Source: Apiotrichum sp. Y4204 (lineage: Eukaryota > Basidiomycota > Tremellomycetes > Trichosporonales > Trichosporonaceae). From it: a DNA stretch of 64,000 bases. The stretch is from the NCBI GenBank assembly GCA_025531455.1, contig JAMYHL010000012.1, positions 186,001-250,000 of the forward strand, in the 5' to 3' direction. The translations under genes were made by a program, and so were the position numbers. The stretch's first letter is position 1, and every line of letters starts with the position of its first letter. The notes below the pieces were generated by a model, which had not been told where the DNA came from, did no database searches, and worked only from the letters and a program-made list of their open reading frames with translations. Of the stretch, positions 32,827 through 44,813 are shown one piece after another.

Positions 32827-33875
32827 ATGACGCACGCGCCCGCGCCCCCTCGGGGAATCTACTCGCCCCTCGTCGCCTTCTTCACCGCCGACGACGAGCC
32901 CGACCTCGACGCAATCATCGCCCACGCGCTCCGGATGGCAGAGGCCGGCTGCGCCGGCGTAGTCATACAGGGCTCCAACGGCGAGGCCATGCATTTGACC
33001 GATAGCGAACGCGGGGAGATCATTTCGGCCGTCCGTTCTGCCCTCGATGCCGCGGGACACGACCGCGTAGTCATCGTCGCTGGCATCGGATCGCATGGGA
33101 AGAAGATTACGCTCTCGCTTGCGCACCAGGCCAAAGAAGCCGGGGCGGAGTACGCGCTCATGCTCCCGGCGTCGTACTGGGCCGCAGCGATGACTCCGCA
33201 GGTGGTGAAAAACTACTTTGTAGAGGTGGCAGACGAGTGTCCCCTCCCTATTGTGGTGTACAACTTTCCCGCCGTGTGTAATGGCATCTCGATCGATTCC
33301 GAGACGATGCTCGCCCTCGCGAGACACCCGAATATCGTCGGGTGCAAGCTTACGTGCGGGGTAAGTCGCGAAGCGGCGAGCGGAGAGAGCGGACCGCCAA
33401 ATGGAATGACAAGCTTGAAATTCCGCTGACTCCCAGAGCATGGGCACGCTCAACCGCGTGTGTGCGGGCGTCGACGAGCGCCTCTTCGCGTGCATGGTCG
33501 GCAAGGCCGAGTTTGCGCTCCAGGGCTATGTCGGCGGGTCGCCGAGCATGATTGCAGCGCTGGCGAATCTGTGAGAAATCCAAGGCATTAACGTCCCAGC
33601 CTCTGACCCCCAGCTCGCCCAAGGTCCTTGTCGCGCAGTACGACGCGTACGCTTCCGGCAATCTCAAGCGCGCACAGGAACTGCAGAGACTCCTCGCCGA
33701 CGCCGATCTTGCGCAGATGCGCCTCGGCGTGCCGGGACTCAAGACGGCGGTCGCCAAGTACTTTGGATATGGGAGTGCGAGGACGCGTTCGCCGCTCCCG
33801 GACGGAGATATCCACAAGGTGGAGGCGGTTGCGGGGGTGCTGGACAAGCTTATTGCGCTGGAGAAGAAGCTCTAA
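32827..33875 (+). CDS. DHDPS/N-acetylneuraminate lyase-family aldolase (HOGA1/KDG-aldolase-like)
   Basis: Three exons: 32827-33360, 33437-33570 and 33614-33875, 309 aa. It begins with GIYSPLVAFFTADDEPDLDA, then the pyruvate-binding loop GVVIQGSNGEAMHLTDSERG, RVVIVAGIGSHG, the catalytic tyrosine Y145 in PIVVYNFPAV and the Schiff-base lysine K174 in NIVGCKLTCG. SMGTLNRVCAGVDERLFACM follows the first splice. These are the hallmark residues of class I aldolases of the DHDPS superfamily. Fungal members include 4-hydroxy-2-oxoglutarate aldolase and the L-threo-3-deoxy-hexulosonate or KDR aldolases of sugar-acid catabolism; sequence alone does not choose between them. Length is normal. Probably cytosolic, as no presequence is evident. 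It converges on a zinc-cluster regulator 113 nt away. Confidence 0.87.
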
Positions 33876-33988
33876 CCAAACAAAGTAGGAGATGATATGT
33901 GATGTATATATACTATGAAGATGAGAACGAGGGCGAGTAACTCGCTGAGATACAGATGGACAACACTACGGTAGAACTACACCTTCGC

Positions 33989-36744
33989 CTAGAAGAGCTG
34001 CTGCTGCTGTCCCGAGGGGTCGCCGACAGGCGGGAGGAAGTCGGTGTTGAGCCACGAAAAGTCGCTCTCGAGCCAGTCAGCAGGCACTGGGCCGAGGCTG
34101 AGGGAGAGCGACTCGAAGATCTGGTCCGCCGAGGCCGATGCGCCGCCGTCTACTGTCAGCATAGCCCAGATCAGTAAGCTCACAGTGGAGAGGGAGGTTG
34201 AGCGGGGCGGCTACAGCAGCATACGTGTCGCTCAGGTGAGGGAGTTCGCGCGACGCGATGAGGAGCAGCGTCGATATGCGTCGCAATGCTGATCGGGAGA
34301 TATCCCATGTCGGCTCGGCGCACGTCCGTACCAGCCAGTCAATCAGCCGCCGCGTACACCCCTCCGCTGCGTCGCGGATGTGCAGCTCGTTCTGCCGGTC
34401 GTACAGCGCGATGCGGAGCAGCAAGCTCACCGCGTTCGAGATGTGGTGCGACGAGTCTGGCGTGAGTTGAGATCTAGTTTGGTCTGACAGTGAGCACCTG
34501 ACTCACATGGCATCCAGAACGAGGCGCGGTCCGCGGGGGTGAGCGACAAGACGAGATCCGCAAGGCCCTCGCATGCCCCGAGCGCATTGCTCAGCGCAAT
34601 GGCGGTGTGCGGCCCGCGGCGGTCCGTCATCGACTCGACAATCAACCGGTTCGTGACCACCATGATGCCGCACAGCGACAGCTGAAACGAGCCTGGGGTC
34701 AGTATATAATGCGATTGTGGCACGTACGGACGCCGGGAGCGGGGAGCTCGACGGTGTCGCGCTTCCACACGCGCAGCCCGGGCGGAAGGGACCGTTCGAA
34801 ATCAATGAGCTCGGTGCGTATTGATTCCAGCGTCGCGATACGCGCCAGACCTGTGGCTGGGTGTAGGACCGCCTGGACGGAGTAGAACTGCCGGAGCAGC
34901 TTGCTGATGGTTAGGTGGAATCCTACAAAGCACCTACTCCACAAGGACTGTCAGCTGGCATGTCGCAATAAAGCTCTCAAACGAGAGGGTGTCGCGCGGG
35001 CTCATGTCCACCCCCGCATCTGCGTCATGGATGGTCGGGACCGGGACGTTGTAGTCGCTCCCGTGTAGACTGGGGTCAGGCGCGGAAATGGGCTCAACAT
35101 ACTTGCTCGGGCGGCCGTGCAGTAATGCACGCCACTTGTCGTGAATGAGGAGCGTCCAGAACATGCGTTTCCGCACGCTGCGCTCCCACCGCGGGAGGTT
35201 CCAGTGCGTTGGGTCAATGTGCAGTCCAAGGAGATGTGCAGCGCCGACAGCCTGTCATCAGCGCCTGCAGACCTAGTAAACCCACCCTGGATAGGCCGAT
35301 CTCGCTCTGGCCAGTGTTCTCGCTCGGCCGCGAGGTGACAATCAGCAGCGCGAGCTGGATAACCCGCAGCCGCGGCTGGCGGTACTCGTCCTCCAGGGCA
35401 AGCAACATCTGCGACCAGAGCTCCTTGTGCAGCGGCGCGAGTTCCGGGATGTAGCTCGTCGTGTGCGCGACAATGCCAGCCAGCAGCGCGTACGGCACTG
35501 GGTGTCCGTCGCCCTGCGCCCGGCATGCGTGGTCGAGCCGCTTGGCGTTGAGAAACGGCAATGCGGGTAGCGTGATCGTCTTGAGCCTGCTGTCAGCTTG
35601 AAGACCACGGCTACTCACTTGTCCACAGCTTTCTCCGGAAGGTTCTGCCCAACGCGCGCACACAGCTCCAACACCGTCTGCCACGCATGTTTGGCGGTAC
35701 TCGGCCCGCGGCCGTAGATCAGCGACGGGTGCTTGATAAAGTAGGCTGGCAATCGCGGATCCGAGCTGACCTGCCGGAACGCGAGCGTTGCGAGCCGCTC
35801 AAACGTCGTGTTCGGCTTCTTTGGGCGATTGCCATCCACGCCCTCGGCGAGCATCAGGCCAAAGAATGCACGCGTGCTCACGAAATGCGACTCTTCCTCT
35901 TCGTCCTCCCCTGGATCCAGCGAGCGCGGGTGGTCCTGATGTCAGTTCAGCTCGGGCGCAGCGAAAGCAAGATGGAAACCTCCCGAGCCTCGAGGACCTT
36001 GAGATTGCGCGCCAGCATATGTATCTCACATGGTCATCCCCTTCAGAGGGATATGCGTCCGCGCCGCTCGAGAAGAATATCGGCCCGACGTGCTCGCCAT
36101 CCATGCGCACCGCACTGGTATGGCTCGTGAGGGGGTGGAGCGAGTCTTCCGGGGGGCGCCATGAGGGCCCCGGTGCTGGGGCAGGCGCGCGCTCCGCGAT
36201 CTGGCGCTCGGTGAACGCCGTGCTCCGATCTCGACTCTTGCCCTTGCTCTGCGGAGTCAGCACAGTATAACCATCCTTGATAGCTTTCTGGACGCACACT
36301 CTCGGCACCGGCACCGTTCGGGTCTCCTGCGGCGGGCTTGGGCGCATCCTTCGGTTTCCGCTTACGGGCGGTCGGGGGCATGTCGAAAGTGCACTCCTTC
36401 TTGCGGGCTGCGCAGCTCACGCATGGCTCACCACGGACGGGGATCATGCACAGGTGCTTGTGCCGCCGGCCTGGCGTCAGTGGGAACTAAGGGACTGCAG
36501 GTTCGCAGGAGCTGGAGCAGGAGCTGGAGCAGGAGCCGGATGTGGAGCCCTGGCGCCAAGGTGGCGCCGAGGGCCCATCCGACGACATCGGGCAGGGTAC
36601 ATATCGCGCATCTCGTATTTCGGACTCACAGACGTCGCACGGCCGGTCGTGTCGCGATCGCGGCTCGCGCCCCTTGGGGACTGGGGAGTCAGTTGGTCGC
36701 CTAGATGGTGGCTGGTGGTGCTTACGCGGTGACTGGTCGGACAT
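33989..36744 (-). CDS. Zn2Cys6 transcription factor with Fungal_trans domain (11 exons)
   Basis: Exons: 36726-36744, 36630-36680, 36470-36298, 36248-36030, 35935-35619, 35586-35286, 35251-34938, 34903-34728, 34692-34507, 34456-34184, 34152-33989 (about 730 aa). The cluster is C21, C24, C31, C40, C43, C50 (C-x2-C-x6-C-x8-C-x2-C-x6-C), preceded by a basic stretch; an intron splits the codon of C24. The middle-homology region includes VSTRAFFGLMLAEGVDG, RLPAYFIKHPSLIYGRG, VGAAHLLGLHIDPTHWNLPR, WERSVRKRMFWTLLIHDKWR and FESFIATCQLTVLVDKLLRQ. PYSSHHISNAVSLLLRIAL near the C-terminus is restored across a junction and is typical of Fungal_trans regulators. The first intron (45 nt) is in frame and stop-free, so reading through would add 15 residues before the cluster. 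The neighbouring aldolase is a possible but unproven target. Confidence 0.83.
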
Positions 36745-37860
36745 TGAGGATGGAGGGCTCAAAGTACCAAGATGGAATCCACTCGCACTCTGCACTCTCG
36801 GGCTTGCGGCAGGATAGATCCAGGATGCTCCGCGAAGAGAGTATGTGAATGATGCGGAAGTGAAGATATGAGCGGAGTGAGAGATGAGACAAGCGAGACA
36901 AAGTTTGTGTGCAATATGCCCCAACCCCCGCCGCGCTCCATCACACACTTTGAAAGAGTCTGCAAAAGAAATCCCACAAAAATGACGTCGGAGGACACAA
37001 TCTTTCAATCTCGGCAAGAAGAGGAAAAAAATGCCCGATCGAGAGAGAGTGAGAACAACTGGAAGGGGGATTCGGACAGGCGTCAACGGCTGTGCTGCAG
37101 ATACTACTCTGATGCAAAAACTCTACAACAGCATGCATCAAGAGAGAGATCAAGAGCACTCTTTGTCCCGGAGAAAAAGGAGCAACAAGGCTGCATGCAT
37201 TCGATTCGATCACACTGTCTCTGCAATGGAATGTGCACTGCAACTACGGCCCGCTCGCGAGGGCCTGCCAAGCTGCCAACCCCTCGAACCACCCTGGGCA
37301 GAGCACAGACAGCCGCGGGGTGGCGCCGCCGCCCTGTCTCACGTCTCACCGCCATGTCTTGCCTTTTTGCATGTCTCTACGCCCCCGCATCGGAGGAACA
37401 GCTCCAGCCTCGCTCATGGGGTTGATCGGGAAGGGGTCTTCACGCGGGGTCTACACGGAGGGGGGATGGTCTGGCACCGTCAGCTCGATGGCGAAGCGGG
37501 CGATGTTGACGTGAGGATGCCCGGGGTCGCCCCGCTATCCGGCAGCAGTCACGCATTGCAACGCGTACCCAGGTCCCCAGGCCATTGTGCTGACGGTAGG
37601 GCCAAAGCCGTCCGTCTCCAGCATGCACCTCGGCAGCGACGGTGACCAGAACATCAGTCGCCCGCCACCACGTATCCGCAGACAGTGGAGGGCCATGTGG
37701 CGGCGACCTTGCCGTCGGGCATGACGAATGCGTATGAACGCCAGCTGTGCCATGTGCCATGCTCTGCTCGCTCCGAAGATGGACAGCTCGGAGCCAGGCA
37801 TCACTTGAGAGGTACTGCATCTTCTTTCCTATAAGTTCACCCCACCACACCCTCCATCCC
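36745..37860. other. Intergenic (about 1.1 kb)
   Basis: Upstream of the zinc-cluster regulator and downstream of the carboxypeptidase. The open frames are antisense or composition-driven; no gene supported. Confidence 0.4.
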
Positions 37861-39903
37861 CTACTCATCGCGCCACCCGACCGAGTTTTGGATGAGTTTG
37901 TAGAAGAATCGGATGGAGGAGAGGTGCGCGTCGAGGTGAATGCGCTCGTTGACCGTGTGATAGTTGAGGATATGCCCCGTCGCGCCCGGGAGGAAGCGGT
38001 AAATGTGTTTCGATACGTCCCAGTAGACTGCCATTAGAAGAATACCTGCACATCACTTACACTGGGTATCGGTGAACGCGGTCATGGCCGAGGGCACGAC
38101 GACCGCCCCGGGAAACACATGCTTGATGGTGCCCCCAAAGAGGTCCCATGCCGCGCCAGAGTCTGGCGTGAGCGGCGCTGGCTCAAGGACCTTGCCGTCC
38201 CACTCGAGACGGAGCACGTTGTTCTCGACATTTGCGTGGGAGCCGAGCACGTCAAAGGTCAGGTTGTGGGCGGCCGCGATCGGACCCACGGCGGCAATCA
38301 GGCGGTCGAGCACGTCTTGCGAAACTTCAAACAGCGCGGTCCGGTAGTTTGTCAGAGAGGTCACGTACTGGTGTCAGCAGAGAAGATGGCAAAAACGTAC
38401 CTCGGGAAGGGCATTGTACTTGATCCCACCCTCGACGACGGTGATGGCCTGCGTCGTGCGCATGAAGATATCCATGGCTGGGTCCTCCGCGAGCTGTTCG
38501 GCAAGACGCGGCCAGCATTCCGGACAGCGGACCATGCTCTTCATCCCGTCGGTCATGTTGCCGTGCTGCGCCGCGCACTCGAGGTATCCGAGCAGCGGGT
38601 TGGCCGCATCAAGCCGCATCGGTGCGCGGGTGCGCTCCATCGCGGTGAAGAGCAGCCCCGCGATCCCGATGGCCGTGTGCGCCGGCGGCCGCGAGCTGTG
38701 TCCCCCGGGAACGCTCAGGCTCAGGCGGACAGTCAAGCATCCCTTTTCGGCCAGCCCGACGCGCGCAAACGGATGCCCGTACTCGTTTTCTATCCCCGTG
38801 AACCCCTCGTCGACGATCAACGCCGCCCCGTCCCGCCCGTACCGCGCCAGTATCACCTCGGCGAGGTGTGCCGCGCCGCGCGGCCCACGAATCTCCTCGT
38901 CAAAGCCCTGCGGTTAGATATGTTGTGGTAAGGACGTACGAAAGAGTAGAGGATCGTGCGCTCCGGAGTGAACTTGTCTTTGAGGAGCTTCTCTGTCGCG
39001 CTCATGAGCGCGATGAGCTGGTGTCAGCATCGCCCCCGCCATGACTCACTGTCGACTTCATGTCCGTCGTGCCGCGGCCCCACACCCATCCCTCGTCGTC
39101 GAGCACCGCGTCGAAGGGTGGATGCGTCCATTGGTCGAGCGTGATGGGGTTGACGGGCACGACTGGGGTAAGCCGTGTGCATGTTCTCCCTCACCGTCCT
39201 GGTGCGCCATGAGAATCTGGTGTCAGCCCACCTCGTAGGACCTCAGCACTCACGATAGGCTTCAGGGTAAGGTCGCTCCCTTTCCAGGTATACAGCAGGC
39301 CGTGGGTGTTGACATGCTCGAGCGTGAGGGATTTATGACTTTGTTCAGCGTTCTCCGTCACTTGTGCACTCACAACACTGGAAACGTCTTTCTCAAGTAC
39401 GCCTCGAGGTCGTAGAACACGTCAAAGCGCGGGTCACTCGCGTTCATCGGCATATCATCAAAGCTCTCGGTACGCTGTCCTCAGTCCCCATCCATTCCTC
39501 GACTCACGATGCGCACCGCCCCCGCAAGGCGCTCGTACGCTGCCCGGCTTTCATCCTCGTCCGCCCTGGGATTCTGCCGTCAACAACAGCAACAGCCTCT
39601 GCGATCACGTACCCAGTCGATGCCGATATTCCGAACCGGCGGCTGGACGGGACACGCGACCGCCGGCGTCGCCGGCACGCTGTGTCGGTGGGAACACTTG
39701 TGCCCGCTGCCCGCATCGATGGGGCGTCCGCCCAGCGTAAACCACACCGCGGCGGCGACGGCGGCGGCGCTGACGAGTATCGAGAGGGGGGCTAGGTTGG
39801 GCGCCCGCTTAGCGGGTGGGGGAGGTGGCTGCTGGGCCATGGTGGGCTCTTTGGGGAGGTTGGGCGTCCGTTTCGCGGGTGCGGGCGGTTGCGATTCGGC
39901 CAT
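37861..39903 (-). CDS. M20-family carboxypeptidase (CPS1-like, Gly-X carboxypeptidase)
   Basis: Ten exons: 39613-39903, 39508-39573, 39374-39474, 39254-39338, 39195-39216 (22 nt), 39050-39162, 38940-39017, 38401-38907, 38061-38367, 37861-38027; 578 aa. An N-terminal Pro-rich segment precedes one membrane anchor (LSILVSAAAVAAAVWFTLGG) as in yeast CPS1. Zinc-site motifs appear after splicing: LMAHQDVVPV (H-x-D), WGRGTTDMKS and GFDEEIRG with the catalytic Glu pair. VPGGHSSRPPAHTAIG and KYNALPEYVTSLTNYR mark the dimerisation and second catalytic regions. TGHILNYHTVNERIH supplies the late catalytic His. It should be a vacuolar or secretory-pathway metallopeptidase releasing C-terminal residues for nitrogen supply. 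Family length is about 550-600 aa, so the model is complete. Confidence 0.87.
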
Positions 39904-42374
39904 GATGAGATGGTGGGCTGTCTGTTGTCCACAGTCCGTTATCAGTGTTGTTGGCAGTTGTCAGATCCGAAGGTCACATGCATCCGGGTCAGTGCATGCT
40001 TCGGTGCAACATGTTGCACTCGAAGTACTGGAACGAGCACGGCGGCGTTGTGCCTCGACGTCATGCTGGCGCCGAGCCGGCGACAGCCGACGAGCGTTGT
40101 CAAGCCGTATGTACCCCCCAGGAAGCGAGGAGTCTGTCACGTCGGAGCTCACGAGCTCATACTGCTGTTCCTCCCACGAGCGTCATCATACAATCAGTGT
40201 CACGCCGCGCGAACGCTTACATGTCTGCATATGTCTGTAAGAGTTGTCTTCGATATCCTCGGATGAGGGATCTCCGCCCCGCGCCCAACTGGTATCAAAC
40301 GTTATCGCTATCGCTTCCGACGGCCTGATGATCCAGAAGCCGCGGAATGGAGTTGCTCGAGCGGGACAGCCCGGTTCCGTGATAACGATAAGGTAGTGTC
40401 CACGTCGGCCGATGAATGCCACAGATACTGTATAAGAAGACAGACGCTCGATGCCGAGTGGTGGGCTGCCGCCTGGATACGATCCTGACCTCCGTTGATC
40501 TATCGGTGTATCGGCCCGGGTGGCCTCGAGCCACATTCACATTGCACACCGCCTCGAGCCCACGTTTGGCGGATGCTGCGCCTGGGGGTGCACCTGCACC
40601 TTTTGAGATTGAGAAGAGGGCCGCAATGATTAGAAGAAGCCGGCAGGTAGATGCACATGTGAACAGAAGCTGCTTGGCGTCAACCTCTGTGGACAAGACC
40701 GGGGTAAGCCTTGGCTGCCCCTCCCCCTTCACGCTGCGGCACGCTGCGGCAGGCCGACACGCGCGGCCAAGGAGGCGCCCTGCGATGTACGAGAAACACT
40801 GCAGCATTCGCATCAGTATCGTTACTGTAGCCTGGAGCGCCACAAGCGATGAGACAGATAAGGGTTCCTGTCAGTCTGAGAGTCTTCGTCTGCCGCGGCT
40901 GAGTCACCCTGCCTGCCGCCCTATCCTGACATCAGTGTCCTTCTTGATGTTGTACTGTACTCTTCCTCTCAACCTCCATATCGATTTCCTGACTCGCTCT
41001 TCTCACTTCTAACAAGCTGCCACTTTTGACTCTTTACCAGCCAGGCAACCACCAGATCCGTGGCTGAGTCAAGCACCACACGAACCGCCTGCACTGATGA
41101 CCCCGACCGCGGACTCCACAGCAGCACCCATAGCTCACATGGCTCCAGCTCCCAGCCTGCACATATCGATACGAGGCACCGGGCCAGCCCCACCGCGGCT
41201 CACCCAAAGTTGTTCCTATCGCAGATGATCAGACTTTTGACCTGAGGCCTCACATTACTGCTATTGATCCGCTGTTATAGCCACCATGCTCACGTCATTC
41301 TAGAGTACCGGGAGTCTGACATGTACCTCTTCACTGTCAGACGGGGGATCACCTTCAAACCTTGATGCTAGTACTCATCTCCTCCATCGCGAAACCAGCC
41401 GGGTATTCGAGAGGCATCTCACTGCCGAGGTCTACCACCTCACCCCAGGTCACCGGACCCTCCACCCCTCCTTCTCCATGGAATTAGCTAATTAGAATGT
41501 TCTGCGATTAGGACCCGACTTTGAAGTTGTGCCTTGTCTTTACAGGCCGCTCTATATGGTAGAGGCAGTGCAAAGAGCTCAATAGCCATAATGTGGGTGG
41601 GAATGATGTCCACAATAGAGCCCCAAGGTGTATAAAAACGTCTCGTCGGCGGTCACCTCGCCTCCTTTTTGGCGCTTCTTGCCACCCATTAAACCCTTAC
41701 AACCTCCACTCAAAGCGCAGACCGCGTTTCCAAGCAACTACTGGCCGTGCTGAAAGGCATTGGCCAGCTCGCAGGGGTTGGTGACGGGGTAAGTTGAGTT
41801 ATGGACATGTCGCCCATGCGGCACCGCCTCCCTCTCCAGTACTCGTTGTCGCACCTTTGAGTAGTACTCTCTCATCTTACATTGCCGTAGTCCATCTCAG
41901 CCTCCCATTCCCCCCATCGTCTCTTTGTCTCCTCACCTATCTTCCCAGTATCCCTCAAAGTACTCCTCAGTGAGGATACACAGCGGTCATGTGCCGACCC
42001 CCTATCCGCCCCAGCTCTGCGCACATACTGACTGGCTCAGTCGCCAGGGTCGTCAATCTCGTACCCTCTTCTTTCCTACTCTTCAACGCTACCTACTATC
42101 TCGCGTTTATCATCGTGTTCCCCAGCCAGGGTGACTCCCTCCTCTCTTCTTGAGCCTCATACCTCGATCGGGTCTGGCAAGACATTAGACGCTGCGGCCG
42201 GCCTTGTCACATCTAGCAACTTGAGCCCATCACCTCCTCCTGGCCATCGCCAATTACGGCTCATCTCTGCCCAATAGGTGCACTCGCTCATTTGTGCCCT
42301 CTTTGACCTCGTCGCGGCCTATCTCTATCATCCCCACCCCTAGCCGCTCCTCCACCCCAGTGCTTGCCATCATC
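39904..42374. other. Gene-poor intergenic region (about 2.5 kb)
   Basis: No gene supported from 39904 to 41600. A TATA box at 41631-41637 and a GTAAGT donor at 41790 suggest that an untranslated first exon with a leader intron belongs to the orphan starting at 42375. A perfect 12-nt palindrome (AATTAGCTAATT) lies at 41482-41493. Confidence 0.45.
41631..41637 (+). promoter_or_regulatory. TATA box, probable promoter of the 42375 orphan
   Basis: TATAAAA followed by a C/T-rich leader. It is about 740 nt before the coding start, so a leader intron (possible donor GTAAGT near 41790) is needed to make this the promoter. Confidence 0.4.
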
Positions 42375-44087
42375 ATGGGCGCTGCCAGACCCATGAGCGT
42401 GACAGTGACGGTGAAGCAGCTCACTGTGGAGTGTGTTGGGTATGATCCGGTGTTCCTCAACGACCAACTAGTGGACCCTGGTGTTCCCACCCGCCGTATT
42501 CGGTTCTGTCGAGCTGCAGCCTTTGAGCTCCCTCGACATCTTGGGGGCAATCTGAGCGCCGCAGAGGCGAAGGACATTCACAAACACTTTGGTGGCAAGA
42601 AGGTCACCATTACAGGTATCGAACCGGGTGCTGTTGAGGCGCTCTGGTTTGAGAAGTTTGCGCACAACTTTCTCTCGGATGCCGTCGCCGTCCGCCACGC
42701 CTCGATAGGAAACCGCAGCCTCTGTCGCGCAATGATGCGACGCGACGTTAGCATGCTGACCGCCACGTTTCTGGCACTCTGCGCGCGAAACAAGATTGAT
42801 GCCTGCCGCCGTCTCTTTCAGATGGATCCTAGCACCATCGCAACGGACATTCGCCGGCGGAGGCTCGGAGCTTTCCTTGAATGGTCGACTATCCAGCACC
42901 TCGTCATCACCACACTGGACGAGCTTCAGCGTGAAGGTCACCTATTGCACAGCTTCGAGGAGCTGCGCGCCTGTTGCGACCTGATGGCTTCCCACCTCGA
43001 AAGAAGGCGCGCGTCCCATGAAACTCGGTACAAAGCAATGTACGCACAGGTCAAGGGCCTCGTCTGGTCTCTCAACGAGAAGACGCATCGCATTATAGGC
43101 GTCAACAACATTATCCGGGCAGCAGTCAACTACGGCCTCGTCTTCAGCGCCATTCTTAGCGTTTTTACCGTCGCCTTTGAACGTGCCGAGTCAATGAGGC
43201 GATGGCTCCTCGTCACGGTAGACATCCTCCGAGGCGCGTTGGGTAGCGCACCTACTGATTTGATCGTCGCACCGCCAGGAGCGAGCGTGGCCCTGCGGCA
43301 GGCGTTCAACGTCGTCGACAGCATCCTGCAGCAGGTCACCTGTGAGGCTCAGCTGCGCAGCGGCGCCGCGAAACGCGAGCTTCAGAAGATTACACATATC
43401 CTCCAACATGACGTCCTGGACCGTGCGCACGAGTCCCACCAAATCGCCGGATACGATGGGACCGTGACCCCCGAACGATGTGCCGAGTTCCAGCACAAGC
43501 TGCTCAAAGTCATCCACATCATCCACGCTCCCAACTTGCCTTTGACCGACAACGGCGCGGGCCCTGCGCCTTCCGATATCTCTCCCGATTCCAAGCAGGG
43601 CGCGTCATCACTCCCACCTCCGAGCCCAAGCAATATCAACCCCTCACCTGTCCTGCCACCCGACACCTCTCTACCAAACCCGACTCCGATCCCGACAGCG
43701 GACCCATCTGTTGCCCCGCCTCCGACCCCCTCACTGAACTCGGTCGGAAATCAGCCCGCAAACCCAACGCCAAGCTCGCCTGCGGTGGCACCTCAGCGGG
43801 TTATCCTGAGCCCACCTCCGAGCCCACCTCCGAGCTCGCACTCGACCGAAAGCCGGCGCCTGCCAACTCCGCCGAATATGTCGTTAGTCTCGATTGGGAG
43901 CATGTGGGCCCCAAGTCTTCCGAGTGCGCCGAAATCGACTCCCATCTCCCCTCCAGGGACACCTGTGGAGCCGGAGCAGCAGCCACAGCCCCAACCCGAG
44001 CCACAGCACCATCAACAACGACCGTCATGCCTCTGTCGTCCCTCAGCTGGCTGTTGTGATTGCCACAAAAACCGGCCTCCTACTTGA
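42375..44087 (+). CDS. Intronless orphan protein (570 aa) with Pro-rich and Cys-rich tail
   Basis: One long uninterrupted frame; an upstream in-frame ATG at 42294 would add 27 residues of leader-like sequence, so 42375 (ATCATGGGC) is preferred. Residues 1-370 are mainly helical and basic: VTVKQLTVECVGYDPVFLND, an FGGKKVTITGIEPGAVEALW stretch, then long amphipathic helices. One strongly hydrophobic segment (AAVNYGLVFSAILSVFTVAF) could be membrane-inserted or buried. From about residue 390 the protein is Pro/Ser/Thr-rich, and it ends with a glutamine-proline run and a Cys cluster, SCLCRPSAGCCDCHKN. No family is recognised. Almost all other multi-hundred-residue genes here have introns, so its lack of introns stands out. 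Confidence 0.6.
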   Translation: MGAARPMSVTVTVKQLTVECVGYDPVFLNDQLVDPGVPTRRIRFCRAAAFELPRHLGGNLSAAEAKDIHKHFGGKKVTITGIEPGAVEALWFEKFAHNFLSDAVAVRHASIGNRSLCRAMMRRDVSMLTATFLALCARNKIDACRRLFQMDPSTIATDIRRRRLGAFLEWSTIQHLVITTLDELQREGHLLHSFEELRACCDLMASHLERRRASHETRYKAMYAQVKGLVWSLNEKTHRIIGVNNIIRAAVNYGLVFSAILSVFTVAFERAESMRRWLLVTVDILRGALGSAPTDLIVAPPGASVALRQAFNVVDSILQQVTCEAQLRSGAAKRELQKITHILQHDVLDRAHESHQIAGYDGTVTPERCAEFQHKLLKVIHIIHAPNLPLTDNGAGPAPSDISPDSKQGASSLPPPSPSNINPSPVLPPDTSLPNPTPIPTADPSVAPPPTPSLNSVGNQPANPTPSSPAVAPQRVILSPPPSPPPSSHSTESRRLPTPPNMSLVSIGSMWAPSLPSAPKSTPISPPGTPVEPEQQPQPQPEPQHHQQRPSCLCRPSAGCCDCHKNRPPT

Positions 44088-44813
44088 GGGGACGCTTCCA
44101 TTTTTCAAGCCTTCATGAGGTTACGAATTCACCGACGAGCTTCCGAAGCCTGGAACCTACAGGCAAGGACGCCAGAGCACGTAATAACGGCAGACGCTGG
44201 CACGAATACGCACAAGAGCGCATATCATCATGTTATTGTGGTTTATACATTGACACTAAGCGAGGCGCACCACAGTGTATGAGAGAAGCTGTACTTGTTG
44301 TTGTAAGACATCGCGATCAATCTGCAATACTGTATGCAACTCGTCTGTCACTGGTACATCAGTGGATCAGCAGAGGCCTCGAGGAGAGTGCAAGGCCTCG
44401 CTACCTGCCAGCAGGCACGATTGCGGATGTCAGGTGACGCGAGTTCATCGTCGGGTCAGTCCGAGTCGGTGAGGCCGTGAGTGTCGTCTGTCGCGTGCCG
44501 TCGTCTGAATTTTTCGTGCCGTCCGGCATTCGGGCCGGTTGCCCGTCATAGATATCACTATCACAGATCACAGATGGGCATGCTCGCGTGCGCGGTGGAT
44601 AAGCGCGCTATGCATGATGGTGAGCAGGGTATCAGCGCAGTGGAGTGAGCAGAGTGAGCAAGTCAGTAGTGCATCGGCATTGTGGAGCTGCATCTTTGAC
44701 ATCTCTGCAGCCCCGATCGACTCGATCTCGTCACGATCCACAATCACCCTGAGTCCCCCAGCTCGATCCACTTCCATCCCCTCCATCTCTTTAATTCCAC
44801 TCTCCACACAACA
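44088..44813. other. Intergenic
   Basis: Between the orphan and the membrane-protein gene, both rightward. The last 120 nt are a C/T-rich leader. Nothing else supportable. Confidence 0.4.
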
